DNA of 64,000 nt from Hyperoplus lanceolatus (GCA_026929865.2 CM049406.2:28051501-28115500); one strand, 5' to 3'. Positions 11,070 through 24,816 are shown, counted from the stretch's first letter. A program made the numbers and translations. The notes: a model not told the origin generated them from the letters alone.

Positions 11070-11587
11070 AACACTGTAGACTCTACTCCCTGTTTTTGTG
11101 TGTGCAAATGAATTAATTCATTAACAAATCTAAAACGGAAATCTCTCATTTACATACAATAAGTACTCAGACCCTTAGCCAAATTGTGGTCAGATGCATC
11201 CTGTTTAATTATCCTTGAGATGTTTTTAGAATTTAGAATGGACCCGAAGATGGCAGTTTACAGACTCTTCCCATCCAATCTGACGCAGTGTGAGAGGATC
11301 TGCCAGGAAGGACCTGATAAACTTTCCAAATGTAGGAGTGCAGAGCTTGTCAAAGTTACCAAAGAAGACTCATAGCTGTAAGTGCTGCCAAAGGGGCTTC
11401 TACAACGTTTGAATTAAGGGTCTGAATACTTGTGTATGTGAGTTTTTGATTTATTTGAACATGTTTAAAAAAAATAAATAAATAAAAAATGGATTTCACT
11501 TTGTCATTATGGATTTGATTGACACAATGTAGATCAGATATAAAAACACACTTACAAAAGGTGTCTTAATACTTTCTGAAGGCACAG
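11070..11587 (+). mobile_element. Internally deleted Tc1-like transposon (SALT1-like)
   Basis: The right end reversed reads GTGCCTTCAGAAAGTATTAA, a classic fish Tc1-like terminus. Internal landmarks in the right order are GTACTCAGACCCTT, GCATCCTGTTTAATTATCC, CTTGAGATGTTTTTAGAA, GAGAGGATCTGCCAGGAAG and AGGGTCTGAATACTTGTG. The left end is degraded, so the start is approximate. Confidence 0.8.
11262..11375 (+). pseudogene. Tc1-like transposase C-terminal relic
   Basis: Encodes LFPSNLTQCERICQEGPDKL and then LSKCRSAELVKVTKEDS before a stop. This is the conserved C-terminus of Tc1-like transposases (PSNLTELERICQEEW-type). The DNA-binding domain and the whole DDE catalytic core are missing through an internal deletion that joins sequence near the start of the element to the last tenth of the gene, so it cannot be functional. 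Confidence 0.75.
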
Positions 11588-12527
11588 AACATGATAAAGT
11601 AGAATGGATCAAACAAAATGAATTAGAATACGAGTTGTTTTGTGCATATTCCACTGTGAGCTTTGTGACAGTTTAAAAAAATATTCCTGTTGCATCAAAG
11701 TATGTGTTTTGAACAACTATGTATGATTCCCATCAGCTGTTTGTGTTGAGGCCAGATAACTCTAAATTCAGATGAAAATGTAAATATGAATAATCTGACA
11801 TTGTCAATGACAAATAGATATAAAGAGGAGTGTATGTGTTTTTGTATGTATAAGGTCACTCCATCCAGATTCCCAGCAGACATAGTGTAACACTTGCGGG
11901 AAAACATTCCTCAAGGATGATGTGTTGTTCTCACCTACATTGAACCCCTTACAGAAGAGACTTTCAAATATCTAATATGGCAACACAAACAATAAAAAGC
12001 ATACACTTTTTGTACATTGATTAAATAGCTGGATCTTAAATTGTTTGTATGATAAGATGGGCAAAATCAACCAAATCAACTTTGTGTCTATAACTCTGAT
12101 TGAAGGTGTTCCTCCTTTTTTTAAAGATGACATCAGTGAAGAAAGAAAGCAAGACGATAACAATAGTGTCAAACAGTAGTGGCTATCTTGTTTGGGGGCC
12201 ACACACACATTTCTGACTTGATATTGCTGGTCCACTGGTATGCACAGCACTGGATCGAAAATATTTGATAGAGACTGGAATCTCTCCATTTCCGGATCCG
12301 ACCAAGAAAAGGACCACAGGGTGAGTGTGAGGATACACAACAGTCCTCGGACACACTGATTTCTACCCTGGAATACAAAGATCCCCTCTAGCGTTGCATG
12401 TTGCAGAGTGTAAAGCTTTGACTCCCATATGAACATTTACTGAATAAGAGATCAGAGGGGTGAGTCTTCTTGGAAGCGCCAAACAGGCAAAAATGGAGAA
12501 ACCTGGACTGACTGGAATTTTAAAAAG
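11588..12527. other. Intronic stretch, nothing recognised
   Basis: A 154-codon minus-strand frame (12436-11972) lies here, but it has no recognisable domain and no splice context. Confidence 0.4.
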
Positions 12528-13735
12528 TCAAGTGGTATGTTCTTATTGACTTGTGCCAGTTGTGGGCTAACCAACACCATGATCAATCCTGAGGTACTTC
12601 ACACATGGCAGAAGAGCGCCAGCACAAAGATTGATGATGAACTTTGCAGCCCCAAAATAAGATTTGAAACGTGTGTCTTGGACACTCTAGTAAAGAGAAC
12701 TGCAGACCTGTCTTCTGATGACCACCTGTGGTAAGTTGGATCAGATCATTGAGGAAGCTGCTAGACTTGATAAACCTCAATATGCAGTGAGGGTGAACTG
12801 GGCCCCTTTCCCGAAGATCCCAAAGCCCTATATTTGTTGGGAAATTTCCCTGCATCGTAGGGGCGGTTCAGGACATACAGTAATTGGGAGGGTCAGTGCT
12901 TCCAAGTCTGAGGCCATACAAGGTCCTCTGAAGTGGAAGACTACCACCTCTGGTTTGAAAGTGAGTTGCTGCCCTAGGAGGGAATGCTTTTCAATCTTGG
13001 GGTCCTGCATTAGGGTAACGTGCTGGCAGAGATGTTTGCATTGTCCAGAGTTCGGCCGAATCGCTATGTCTCTCCCCTACAAAACAACCTTTAGGTTCTG
13101 AAAGAATTAGTGCATAAAGATCTTCCTCCTTTGCAATGTCATTAGGCAGCCTCAGGGACAACATAAGGAACTCTTATTTTGGGAAAGCACAAAGTTGAAC
13201 AACTGCACCTATGCAGCTGAAGTATTACAGTATGTAGTTATTCCAGGGTAAATAGTTTTGTCATATTTGGGAAAGAGAGACACATTTGTGTTTCAAATGC
13301 ACTTGATAATTCCTTTGACCTCTGGTCTTTGTCTGCAACTTGGACCCAGAAAAGCAGAGAAACATTTACGTTTTCTCAGGAGGGTGGCTGCTGTATCCCT
13401 TAGAGATAGGTGAGAAGCTCAGTCATCTTTGAGGAACTAGGAGAAGAGCTGCTACTCCTTCGCGCAGCAGGAGCCATTTGAGCCAAGTGGTTCGGGCATT
13501 TGGTAAGGATGCCTTCTGGGCGCCTGCCAAGGGAGGTTTTCCAGGCATGACAAGCTGGGAGGCCTCTAGAAAGACCCAGGACTAGGTTGATTTATCCACT
13601 CTGGCCTGGGAACGCCTCAAGATCCCTTAGTCAGAGCTGTTCGATGTGGCCCGGGAAAAGTTAGTTTGGGGTCCTATTCTGGAGCTGTGGTCCCTGACCC
13701 CGACCCGGATACGTTTTTAAAGATGAGTGAGTGAG
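12528..13735 (+). mobile_element. Rex3 (RTE-clade) LINE, internally deleted and decayed
   Basis: A fish Rex3 non-LTR retrotransposon. Its endonuclease end is recognisable at 12530-12815 (TGTGTCTTGGACACTCTAGT, GACCACCTGTGG, GTGAGGGTGAACTGGG). The part after the reverse transcriptase is recognisable at 12850-13735 (TCCAAGTCTGAGGCCAT, CCTTAGAGATAGGTGAG, AAGTGGTTCGGGCATTTGGT, TGGCCTGGGAACGCCTC). The reverse-transcriptase core that should lie between is absent; the junction falls near 12815-12855. Many stops and frameshifts make it dead. The tail reaches (GAGT)n near 13735. Confidence 0.82.
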
Positions 13736-14805
13736 GGAGATAATGGCATTTACTTAAGCCTTAGCCACACAGAGATGAAGGGATTAACGTTGGATTGCTC
13801 AGGATAAAACTGCTCACAGCAGTAAAGAGAAAGAAGGTGGGAAGGGTGAAGCAGTGACAGCACAGAGGAAGTGACTGTTGCTCAGACTAAGCTCAGCCTG
13901 GTTTAGGTTTAGGATGAGACACATGTTCTGGTCATCCCCAGTGTCTGTGTGTATGCATGCATTTGTGTGTGCGTGTGTGATGCAGATAAGTGAGTAATGT
14001 GTTTATTGATTGGAATCCTTGTACCACTGACCCTTGAGCAAACCTTGCCCTCACCGGGTGATCAAAGCTTTTACATCATCGGATTGCTCACAGCCCAGGG
14101 GATGTTTGTTTTCACAGCGAGACTGGTCCAGCTGAGTGGTGCCCTGACTTTAAGCAGACTTCCTAGTCATGAAGCTTCCACACATCTGCTGGGGACCGAG
14201 TGTATTCGTGTGTGTCTGTGTGCGATCACACTATGATCTCACCTTGTGTGCCTGAAGCTTGTTAAGGAAGAGATTATTGCACAAACAAGCTGTTGTCAGC
14301 TCAAGATCTAGCCGAGTCCTGGATACTATAATCATCAGCTGTATGTATGTAGACTTATCTAACATTACATAACCAGACAAGCAACGAAAAATACACAAAT
14401 GCAACCGTGCAGCTGTCAACGGGTATATGCTCTGTGTATAAACAATACAGCTTTAAGGATGTTTTATAGAAAACAGGAGGATATTCCGACATCTGTTTAT
14501 GATGATCCACCAGTGAAAGTAAATGGCAGATCTATTTTTTTTTGTTCCTTTTTTTGTTTCCTCCTTAGCTGATCAGTAGTGTCTGTTCAGATCTTTTCCC
14601 GTAAATGGATGCTGTGTTTTGACTGTCCTTCTGGAATTGATCATGCAAGCCATTTGGGGATTTAATCCGTAGAAAAAACTATATCTTTTCATACTGAAGT
14701 AGCATCAAACAGTTCCCGAGAGAAGTCGTACAAGTGCGACAACAAATCATTGATACTGGATTAAAATGCAAATCGTTGTGTGAATAATTGGTAAAAACTT
14801 GATGA

Positions 14806-14840
14806 AGGGATTAATAAAGTTGTTTGAATTGAATTGAATG
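14806..14840 (+). repeat. Possible LINE/SINE 3' tail
   Basis: GGGATTAATAAAGTTG followed by TTGAA units resembles the 3' end of fish LINE/SINE elements. No body was recognised upstream. Confidence 0.35.
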
Positions 14841-16072
14841 ATAATCCCCTGAATCAAAGTAGGGTGTCAATACTTTTATTAAAATCCTCTGATACGCCCA
14901 AAATCGTCGAATATATATCATTGATGCGGATTCCCTTGTAACTTATCCAGGGTGGGAATTTTCTCCGATATATTTTTCCACATTACACAGTTTGATCAGT
15001 GGGTGTTAAAGTATCATTAAAGATGGTGCAAAGATACCGCAAAACATCCATCATAAGTCCTGTGAGACATAAAGTCGTGAATACAGCCTGCATCAAGGGA
15101 GCTGCGGGTTTTCAAGGAAGTGGTGGTAGAAAATACTTTATTGGCCTATAAGTGTAATTGAAACAGATAGCGTTGCCTCAACACTTGACTGTAGGCTAAT
15201 CGTTTGTTGTGTAAAACTGGCATCCAACAAATGCCACTTGTCCAGTGAAGCGACGTGTAGAAAAGCAAAGAGAGGAGGCCGGAGAAGGGGGAAGACTAGA
15301 ATAAGCGAGCATGGGAAAGAAGGCAAGGATGAGAAAACTAGCAGGTGGTCTAAAAAATACTAAAAGAGAGGAGATAAGAATTTTAAGGGGGAGAAAAGTG
15401 GTGGAGAGGAGGAACGGGAGATGAGGGGAAAGATGAGGGCGTGGTGAAGAAATGAAAAAGAGAGGGGGGAGAGAGAGAGGCAGCCAAGGCGGAGGTCTGT
15501 GGAGAATTGCACATCAGCTCATGTGAGACTGATTCCGCGAGATGACAGAAGACTGACGTCCGAAATCAAAAACACGCCGCATACTCGACTTTCCAGATCT
15601 TTCCATCTCTTTCAACCCTCCACTCCCGTCTTTCTGTTTCCTTTTCTCATTCCTTCGCCGGTCTAACTTCTACTTGGTGGTCTTTTCTACTCCCCCCATC
15701 CCTGCTGCTCTGCCGTCTTCTCTCCCCATTACTCAACACAGCATCCATGCCCAGCCACCTTTGGTCTGTGCATTCACATCAAGGGTGTGTTCTCCAAAGC
15801 GATCAATCATCTGCTTCACAGATGAGATTCACAGGTGGGAAGCTCCGATCAAAATCCTCTTCAGAATGTTTTATGTGTTGTTGTTTTCTAAATCATCTAT
15901 GAATGTAGCCCGGCCAAACCAATCAGAGCTGGAGAACTTTCACTCGGTTGCAATTAGAGCTGTGCCAGGCAATTTCCAACACGATGGAAAGTCCAAATGT
16001 CAACCAAGAGGTAGCTGTTAAAACATTTTGACACCCAGAAGCTATGGAATCTGATCTCAGTAGACGGTGTAA

Positions 16073-16090
16073 CCCCCCCCCCCCCCCCCC
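16073..16090. repeat. Poly-C run (18 C)
   Basis: Uninterrupted C tract, a possible G-quadruplex on the opposite strand. Confidence 0.95.
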
Positions 16091-19000
16091 GACATATACA
16101 ATATCTTCTTGGCGGACATTAAAAGGTGAATGGGGGTTTAGCTTTCTCTGGATGCACCGCTCGCTAATTGCTCTTGAAGAGAAGGTTTAATGTTCAGTTC
16201 TCAAGATTGAGTTTTTATCAGAACAGACTTGGTATACATGGAATAAAATATTCCTAAATTGTTTTAATTTTTGTATAATCGCTTGAAAATAAAAGTGCTT
16301 GTTACTTTTATTACCTATAAGAATGAGCGTTTTACATCCACAAATGAGTGGGGCAACCTCCACTGAGGCCGCCTATGCAAAGCCATTTGCAAGAATGGAC
16401 AAACTTAATGACCATACGCATCTTTATATAAAGTGGGTGTCCAAATGCACCTGTTGGAAGAATAAAAAGAAATATAAGAAAACAAATAACTAAATACTTC
16501 CTCACTCCATCCCTTGATATTGTGGAAATACTTGAGGCAGTGCTGGATGATGCCATCTTTACTAACTACTATTGATCATGCACATCAGTGGTGCCCTAAA
16601 ATAAGTTTTCCCACTATGTGTTTTTGCCTGCCAAGTATTAAACGTCAGAAAAATACAGGAGAGCTGGCAAAAAGCCAAATATGTCTCTCACGAGCATGTG
16701 GAGAACAAAACACAACTAAAAGGAGCTTACTTTAGTCAGATGGATTGAAAAATGACAATAAAAAGTAATATTGCTCCGTGTCTGCTGGTTTTTCTAACAT
16801 TTTTCATATAACAAGTTTATGATATTATGTCAATGTTGTGTTCAAAGTTGTTCCACTGCCCCCATGTGGCCGGCAAATCAATTGCTGCTCCTTTAAAATG
16901 TTGTTCAAAACGTTTTGAGTACTGTGAAAAAAATTGAGACTAAAATCAGGGATTATGTTTTCCACTCACTGCCAGAAAATCCAGTTGGAGGTTCTCAATT
17001 CATTTTTTTCAATGGTGTTGAACACATGAATCCGTACATTAAGACTACAAACTCCCTAGACCGTCACAAAGCTATACACTATTATAGTTAAATATTGTGG
17101 AAGGATAATCACAAATGGCTAACTTCATCATCACCATTTGCACATTCAGATAGTAATGCAAATTTTGGTGTACAACCTAAACACTTTGCAACTCTGCTTT
17201 GAGGTGAGTCCGGTTTTACTGCTATAATAGCACAGTATTGTTATGATATTGTAGAGGCAGGCCCTATCACCTTTATTTCCCTTTAAACAAAGCTTCTTCC
17301 AAAGTGAAAAAATAAAAACGATCATTCTGGTAAATCTAGATCCGTCCTACACTGCAACCAAAAGCACAACAACAAGAAATAACTCACCATGGTGACAAAG
17401 TCAAAACAGCTGCCCTGCACTTAAAACAGTCATGAACTGATGTGGAGGTCTTCTGCTGTGCAGGAGGACTTTTATCGCCTAGATGTGCTGCTCCTGGAAG
17501 GTGCCTTTTGTCTCTATTGGGCCAGATACTAATCTCTCACATAATAGTTCTATCTTTATCAGAAAAAATTACTCCAATCCAGCATTATAAATTATTAAAG
17601 AATGACTGTGTTCAACATTGATTTGTACATTTTTTACATTTCTTAAGAAGATATTTGTTGTTAATTGTATGAAAAATATGAAATGAAAACATTAATTAAA
17701 AAGGACAGAATAATAGTAAAAAGTCATCGATGTTTAATAGAATTTTACCCCAGTCTTACTTTTGAATAGTTCTGACAAATATTTGGTTTTGATTTTATAA
17801 AGCCAAGTTTGAAGATTTTTTTCAATTTTAAGATACAGTACATTTGATATCACAAGTAGGGTAAGACATAATTTTGAAGCAATTAAAGGTAAAGTATACA
17901 ATGTCCAGAGAACGTTTGTTTATGTTTATACTAACTGCGGCAATATCTGACGCTCAGTACCCGAAACATCGATCCCTGACATACTGGTTTACTGGTTGGG
18001 GCTTGATTCAAGCCACTGCGTTAAGATCGCCATTAGCTGATTTTGACCAGATGTGTTCTGGATTACAACGAATGAGCATGGCTTTAATGAATAGACGAGA
18101 ATCTTCTTTGCAATGAGAAAATAGCATAATATTTATGCTATCCTCTAGGATCCTAGAAACACCTGGTGGAAATGTCTGGACTTTTTTAAGAAATGATTTG
18201 TGTGGAGCTAGAGGAGCTAAGCAATAGTTCAGGACATTGCCTTTCGTATAAAAGTAGTCTCTACTATTGCAATGAGTATGGCCAAAGTGCATGACACCAT
18301 GGAAACAAGTATTGTCCTATTTAGTGGTTGGTATTGCAACATAATTGGTACACAGGAAAGGCTACCAATCCAGTCATGAGTGGAATATCCCTGTGCCAGT
18401 TTGTGTGTTTCTTGCCCAGTACCAAGGCTAATTTCCATGAAAACATTGCCATAGGTTCCGTAGTTACAGTATCTTGTTAGATACAAGACCATTAGCTCTG
18501 AAACTGTTTATCTGATAGAATTTATCTCACTATCTTTTAAAAATCTCTGTATCAACCACACACTGAAACAACAAAGCATGAAATAGCATGTTATCTAAGC
18601 AGTAATGACATACTCTGTACCTGAGGCTGTAGTAGTTCCTGATGCATCACAAATAAATTATGTTTCTTTCAATATGTTGGTTTATGATTAATTCTTTCCA
18701 AAAACTGTAAACTTTGATGTAGTACCAAAGTACTAGTCTGATAAGACGTTTGTTCGAACTTTAAGTCTTAGTAAACATTATATCAAGGCGCTGCAGCTCC
18801 AAAATATTCTCTTAACCACATGGTCACGGCTTTCATCTCTTCTGTTTATCACTCTGACAGCATAGATTGGGGAATGGGACAAACATTTGTTTGGCTGGGC
18901 TATTGAACACAGTGGTAATGGTGAGCTGACAGACGTTATTTTCTCTTAGAGCACAGGAAGGAATAATGTGCAAAAAATCCAAATCCGAAGATTAAAAGGT

Positions 19001-22000
19001 CATATTTGCCATTAAATTGCTATTGAATTGAAATCCTCCCCTGTATTAAATTTGTATTTGTCATCCAATCGACCCTATACATTAGCACATAGCTGATGCA
19101 CTTTCCATGCCTATACTCAAGCAGAAGCAAAAACATGTTGACTGACAATATCAGCTGATTGACAATTGCCTATAGGTTGGTCCTTTAAAACTATAACGAC
19201 CAGTTCTGAAGAGGGTACCTATTTAAAAATCTACTTTCAAGATGATACCGACACTATACAGTAATAATATTTTATGTATTTTCCAGAATAAACACTGAGC
19301 AGTAAGGCAGAGGTACAGGGAGTTCACAATGGTGAAACTACATATTTTGCCCGGAATTGAGAAAAAATAATGATTATTATTATTTTTTTTTACAAATGCT
19401 GGTACTGTTATAGTTCTATTCTTCCTGAGAGCGTGAGACATGTGCAGGTTGAGTATTTTATATAAACAAAGTCACATGTGACTTGGGAGGACATATGGCA
19501 GCCCTGACTAAGTAAGCCGACATCATTCACAAAGATGTCCATTGTATCTTTTTGCAGCTCTTCCATGAATGCAATTTGAAACTAAACTGCTATAAAACAA
19601 GAAGAAGCTGAAACCGTAAGGTTTATAGCTACTGTTGTGTCCTCCAAGTGCTATGATTGATAAATTGGCTACTCTCACTATTGCTGACAGACAGGTGTTT
19701 TCACTGGAACATTCAGCAACTACTAAAGCTCTGCCAGTAGTATTCTCCTAGTGTCAGCTAAGGTCATTCAGTTTTCAGGTTTTCACCAACGTTTACTAGC
19801 ACTGAGCTAGTAAAGTTTGGCAAAAAGTTTTGGTAAAGTGTTTGCATTCAGTTGGAAGCTAATATCTTGTGACTATGTTGGTATAAGTCATCTTAAGCAT
19901 GGTCTCTGATGGTCAGGAAGTATGAAATAGAACGATAGTTACATAACATTATTAAATAACAGGAACTCTGGATCACTGACAGAGTTCTTTGAAATGTAAC
20001 AGTCATTCCACTGGGACATCTTTTAGGATGACGTTAGCTTAAATAGGGGGTGACCGAGAACAATAACGTTGAGGTTGTGTGCCAGTTTCTGTTGTAATCA
20101 AAAGAAGACCAGTTTCTGGCCGGTCCCGGCGCATGACATACATCACACCCAAACGTTATGTGACTGGTTATGGCAGATCCAGAGTGGTACTGGGCAGATC
20201 CAATAGCTTTAACAGACACCCACCTTCAAGTGAGTTAACCTTTGTCAATTGAACGATTCCAGAGCTTTTGTACAAATGAAATTAAGTACAATGGTCTGGT
20301 AGGACCAGGCTAACCCGACCGTGTACTGTTTTGTATAGAACGTGTCCTCAGTTTTACATTATTCTTCACAATTCAGCACCTATAGAACAGATCTGAAAAG
20401 CTATAAGAACAACCTCATACAACCCCATTCCACTGTGGAACAACTCCTACTAGCGCAGCACAATAAATGTCAGTATAAAAATCTAGGACTTTCACATCCT
20501 AATATATAACGTCCGGACCTTATGATGATAGGTCAAATCTTAATATTCCATAGGAATGCTTACCAAATCCGGCACATTATATCAGTAACTCCTATATGAT
20601 CTCACTCCGCCATATGCTCCACCACTCTTTAGGGCCTCCACTTGAAACAACTGGAAGCCACCAGAGTATTTCACTGTGGTCGTAGCCTACAGTGGTTGGG
20701 GCGTCACGTCAGGGTGCTTTTAAGTTGACCTGGGGTTATACCACAATGATATTATGAAGTACAGTACACTCCAGTACTCTCCGCTCCACTTATGTATGAT
20801 GTATATTTTGAATTAACACAGCACAATGCATGTGCATATTTTAATCCTCCTTTATAGGTAATAGTAACTAGTAAATCTTTTTAAGTCTGCAGCTCAACTT
20901 ATAGCTCATATTCATAATAATACCACAATTAAAGAAAATGCACACCTGCTTCCCTCTCCCATCTGACTCTTTTGCATTGATAAATGATCCCCACCTTTGT
21001 GACTAATACAGTTTATTCTCTCATTAAGGTAAAGCAAAATGTAGTTCTCAAAGGGAAGTGTAACAGTCTCCATTATGGATTGGGTCGTTACTGCTTAAAT
21101 AAACTGTCACTGTTTTGCCAGTTTCCTCTCATGTACTGTGGGTCCAGCTAAGCAAGCTGCACCCTCTGATATGGATGAAACACCTGCACACACTCTTGCA
21201 GCTCCTGTGGCTGCTCATGATTTATGAGAATGTACCTTAATAAGCCATTGCATGAATCAATACGGATTAAACTGTGTGGAAAATGTAAAACCATTTGATA
21301 ACACACATTTAGAAAGCAAATTTTGTACTGTAAGATTATAAACACTAATACTACCGTCATATGGCAAACGTGTCATAACTGGTGAAAAACAGTTAAAACG
21401 CTAATTTTTGCTTCACTGAAAGTAATGAGAGTCATGCATAAGAAATAGATGTGTAAATGAATACAGTATACAGTTGAATATGCTTTTGAAATCCTTGTGT
21501 AGAATTGAGTCCAATCAAGAAACATAATATTGTACATGAATCACTTAGCAATCCCATTATTAGGATAAACGGTGTGCACCATCTTGTGGAGGTCTTAAAA
21601 ACTACAACTGAAATAGGCCAATAAAATAATGGAGTGATGTGTAAGCTAGGATGTTTTGGAAAGCTTTGTAAATGACACCAATTTAAGATTGACCACTAGT
21701 GTTGTTGACTTTATTCATTGGTTACCCTTGCATTTCAAGTGTACATAGTACAATAGGGGCACTCTTATGCTAAAACATGACATTAACAAAGATTCAAGAA
21801 GTCCAAGCTGTCCTATTACAATAGCAATATTAGGGGTGGAGATACAATATAGTAACTCCTTGTTCCAGCTAAAACCTACATTTTTACCTTTTGTCCATGA
21901 TAAAACAAATTAGGCTTAGGTGGCCACATGGTGCTGACAAATTGGGAGTTTACGATTTGAGGCAGCGTCAACAATGAACACTGGCCAACAGCGGCCCGTA

Positions 22001-22631
22001 AACCAAACCAAACCAGGGCCAAATGTCTTATCCATTGTCCATCTCCCACCGGTGCACATTAAAAACATCAACAGTCCCTATCGCTGGTTCAGTAAATATT
22101 TGGAACACAGGGAGTGAGCAATGCAAAGGAGCAACTAATGACGCTGATCTAAAATAATGACATCCTTTTGCCCTTGGTCACTACAAGGGCCAGCAAGTCA
22201 AGTTTTGTATCTATAAAGCATAAATAAGGAGCGTAAAATACGTAAAAGATAACGTATAGTGAATGGGTCACTCCAGAGAAATAAAGACGGACAAGCTGAA
22301 CAGGAGCCCACTTATAACACGTCTACCACATAAATGAATGAATGAATTGAAATCAAATATTATAATTTAAACTGTTTGTAGAAGTCTGTCAGCGGACGGA
22401 TATGGAAGGAATTGATCGATCAAAACGATGTCCGCGGGTCCATAGCAACGGTGAATTAACAGCGGTCATTATCGAAACATAACAAACCGTAGAATGAAAT
22501 CAGAACACAGCATTTATGTGATACATTTATTCATGACTATCTGGACACTTAATTGTTTTCCCACTAACCACTACTAAAACTGGTCATCGCCAATGGTCAA
22601 ACTTTGAGGGCAATTCTGGGCTAGCACGTAC

Positions 22632-22783
22632 CTGTCTCAACTTTGGAGTGGTCGGTCCTCTCTGTGACTTTCTCCTGGCTGATGAGGTAATCGACGATGC
22701 GCACGCCGATTGGTGGCTCGGTGTGGTTCCACTCCATGATGACCAATGAGCTGCTGGGCTCGTAGGTGAAGGACAGCCTCAGC
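22632..22783 (-). CDS. astn1/astn2: Astrotactin, internal exon 3 of 3 in window (start of fibronectin III domain)
   Basis: A 152-bp exon with an acceptor ending TTGTTGCCAG and a CAG/GTACGT donor. One base completes the arginine codon, 50 codons follow, and one G is left for the next exon. The peptide includes [19 protein letters not shown], then [18 protein letters not shown] and [11 protein letters not shown]. This is the first half of the astrotactin fibronectin type III domain, with a beta-strand pattern around the tryptophan of MEW. NHT is a possible N-glycosylation sequon. The stretch IVDYL..QEKVT.R.DHSKVET matches only one of the two mammalian paralogues as I recall them; the other has a clearly different sequence here. 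I could not decide from memory which of the two is ASTN1 and which ASTN2. The downstream exons are not in the window. Confidence 0.92.
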
Positions 22784-23310
22784 CTGGCAACAAGAGTGAC
22801 AGAGATGCAACACCACGCCCCACGCTGAGTAAGAATATGCTGTCAGTCAACAGGCCTCATTACAGTCATTGTCAGCTAACATTAGCCCCTCATGTTCCCG
22901 CAAAACTACAACCAAATCAGAACATCTTCTTCAATGTGACCAACCTGTCTGTCAACAGAACATACAGCTATTTTTTCCCCCAGAAGTCTGACTTGACTTA
23001 CTCTAGAATGGTCGTCTGCAGCTACATGGCATTTAGACTCAGAGGTGTACAGAGGTTTTCATGCCCAACAATCAATACAGCAGCTCATGTCATGATTTAA
23101 CATAGGGGCACCACACCCAGACTAAGATAGACTACAAGTTTTGTCATTTTTATGCTTTATTGATAGTGTAGAGACAGAGTTGAAATGGGGCAGAGAGGGG
23201 AGTGACATGCAGAGAGGGTGCTGCCAGTAAAATGATAGATGGTATTTACCACGACCCATTTTTAGAGTGATGCGTTTGGAGACAGATAATATTATTATTC
23301 ATTAACATAC
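22784..23310 (-). other. Short astrotactin intron (527 bp)
   Basis: Lies between two coding exons, bounded by GTATGT and a TTGTTGCCAG acceptor on the minus strand. No repeat recognised. Confidence 0.85.
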
Positions 23311-23444
23311 CTTGGTTGAGGAAGTGGGGCGCAGGTGGGCAGCCCGTCGGTGCCAAAAGCGCTGGAATCACAGCGACACCAGTCATCAATAACGTCACCT
23401 TTCCCCGAGCACCACAGCATGCTCATCATCGCCTCCTGAAGAGC
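23311..23444 (-). CDS. astn1/astn2: Astrotactin, internal exon 2 of 3 in window
   Basis: A 134-bp exon with an acceptor ending CCCTTTGAAG and an AAG/GTATGT donor. It encodes 44 codons plus two bases. The peptide runs [55 protein letters not shown] and [10 protein letters not shown] are hallmarks of the astrotactin cysteine-rich module. Four cysteines follow the four in the upstream exon, consistent with a disulfide-bonded EGF-like fold. The upstream intron is 2.4 kb and carries three repeats (a T2-like fragment, a TTAA-element relic and a solo LTR). The exon ends AG and borrows the first base of the next exon to complete an arginine codon. An open frame runs past both splice sites, but the flanking residues do not resemble the family, so the splice sites set the limits. 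Confidence 0.92.
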
Positions 23445-23740
23445 CTTCAAAGGGGTGGAGAAGAGAAGGGATGACAAACAAATGTGAAACCTAAATTAAA
23501 AGCCAACCTGTGCACACATTGTAACATTGAATAACCTGATGAAGATGTAATGCAAAATTTTAAATTGTACTTTATATATCGACAGCTGTGCGGGCTTCTT
23601 TTTCTCTTCAAATACGTCTTTATCTTTGTTGTCCTAAAAGAATAATTCATTCATTATCAAACGAGTTAAATCCATGTTACGTAAATGTCACCTTGATTTC
23701 TCTCACGATACGAGGTCATAGGTCAAACCAACCTCACTAA

Positions 23741-24025
23741 GCACTATCACCCCCAGATACCACTGAATCTCACTGGCAGTTCAATTCAAACAGGCAGATT
23801 CAGTGGCCAATCAGAGCTGACTGGGCTTTTTTTGGAAGGCAGGGCTCAAAGAGACAGACTCTAAATCTGAGCGTTTCAGACAGAGGCTCTAAAGAAGAGA
23901 TTCAGCAATGGCACTGTGCGAAATGCAAAGGGGTTTCTCGCACAGTAGACCATGAACACATTTTCCAGTAGACACCATACATTACAATTTAGAAGCTGAA
24001 AATGAGCCTACTACATGACCTTTAA
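23741..24025. repeat. T2-like MITE fragment, TTAA end at 24022
   Basis: Ends GAAAATGAGCC...GACCTTTAA, the terminus of a fish MITE family whose ends read TTAAAGGTC. Blocks CCAATCAGAGC, GGAAGGCAGGGCTCAAAGAG and GAAGAGATTCAGCAATG recur in reverse orientation at 52222-52447. It lies in the intron between the exons at 26122 and 23444. Confidence 0.6.
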
Positions 24026-24816
24026 ATGAAATCGAATATGCTTTAAGTTGCATTGAGTATAATATCTTGACTAATACACATAAGTTCAGAGACGTTGCTT
24101 ATGTATCATGCCTAGCAATAGCTGCACAAGTTAAGGACTAGCCACCCCAGACAGCTTTAGTCAATAACAGCAGCTATATCCATCTGTCTGAGCTATAGAA
24201 TGAAAGCCTGACACCCCAGAAGGGTGAACAGCACTGTATCGACCTTTCTTACTGTTGGAGGAGTGGAAACAGTATTGACATACGGTATCAATAGAATAGA
24301 ATGAGTCACAGCTTAGTATGGTGCTCAGCATGTTGCCAACCTACCCTGCGTTCCAAATCACATACTTTTTCTTTTTACTACACTGCATACTAAAGTACAG
24401 AAGAGTTTGAGGGCCACAGGAGAGAAAAAATCAGATAAGGAAGATTTATTTTCATTATGTCGAGAAATGTCAAGAATAAAGACGAATATGCTATTGGAGT
24501 TAGTGGGGCATTTATGTATTTTCAGCATACTACAATTGACTTGCATGTATTGGGACATCCTAAATCTTTTTCTGGCATACTAAATAGTAGGGAAGTATGG
24601 GGATTGGAACACAGTTATGATAAGCATTGTACCCCGAGGGGAAAAATAATTCCCCTGTGTCTGGCACTTTGTTTCATAATGAGGCCATGAGGGTTTTCTC
24701 CCCTGATGGATCACCCAGCAGAATTCCAGTCAATAGGCCGACTGTGGTTTAATGATCACAAAGCAATAATAAGTAATTAATTAATAAGTAATTCCTGGAA
24801 ATTCTACGTACGGTAC

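Larger units (their letters stand above)
13736..22631. other. Long astrotactin intron, mostly unique
   Basis: No further astrotactin exon was found on the minus strand although the gene continues this way. Minor content: a LINE/SINE-like tail at 14806-14840, an 18-C run at 16073-16090 and an isolated TTAAAGG-type end at 17883. The remainder is AT-rich with no recognised element. Short exons could be missed by eye. Confidence 0.45.

Noticed and set aside
11972..12436. 154-codon minus-strand frame on the astrotactin strand
   Set aside because: The sequence does not resemble the downstream astrotactin fibronectin or annexin-like regions, and acceptor/donor sites are absent.
15674..16021. 115-codon plus-strand frame
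   Set aside because: Low-complexity start, no domain; likely chance.
17883..17905. Isolated TTAAAGGTAAAG end (also TTAAAGGTGG at 39257)
   Set aside because: No matching inverted end nearby; TTAAAGG alone is too short to define an element.
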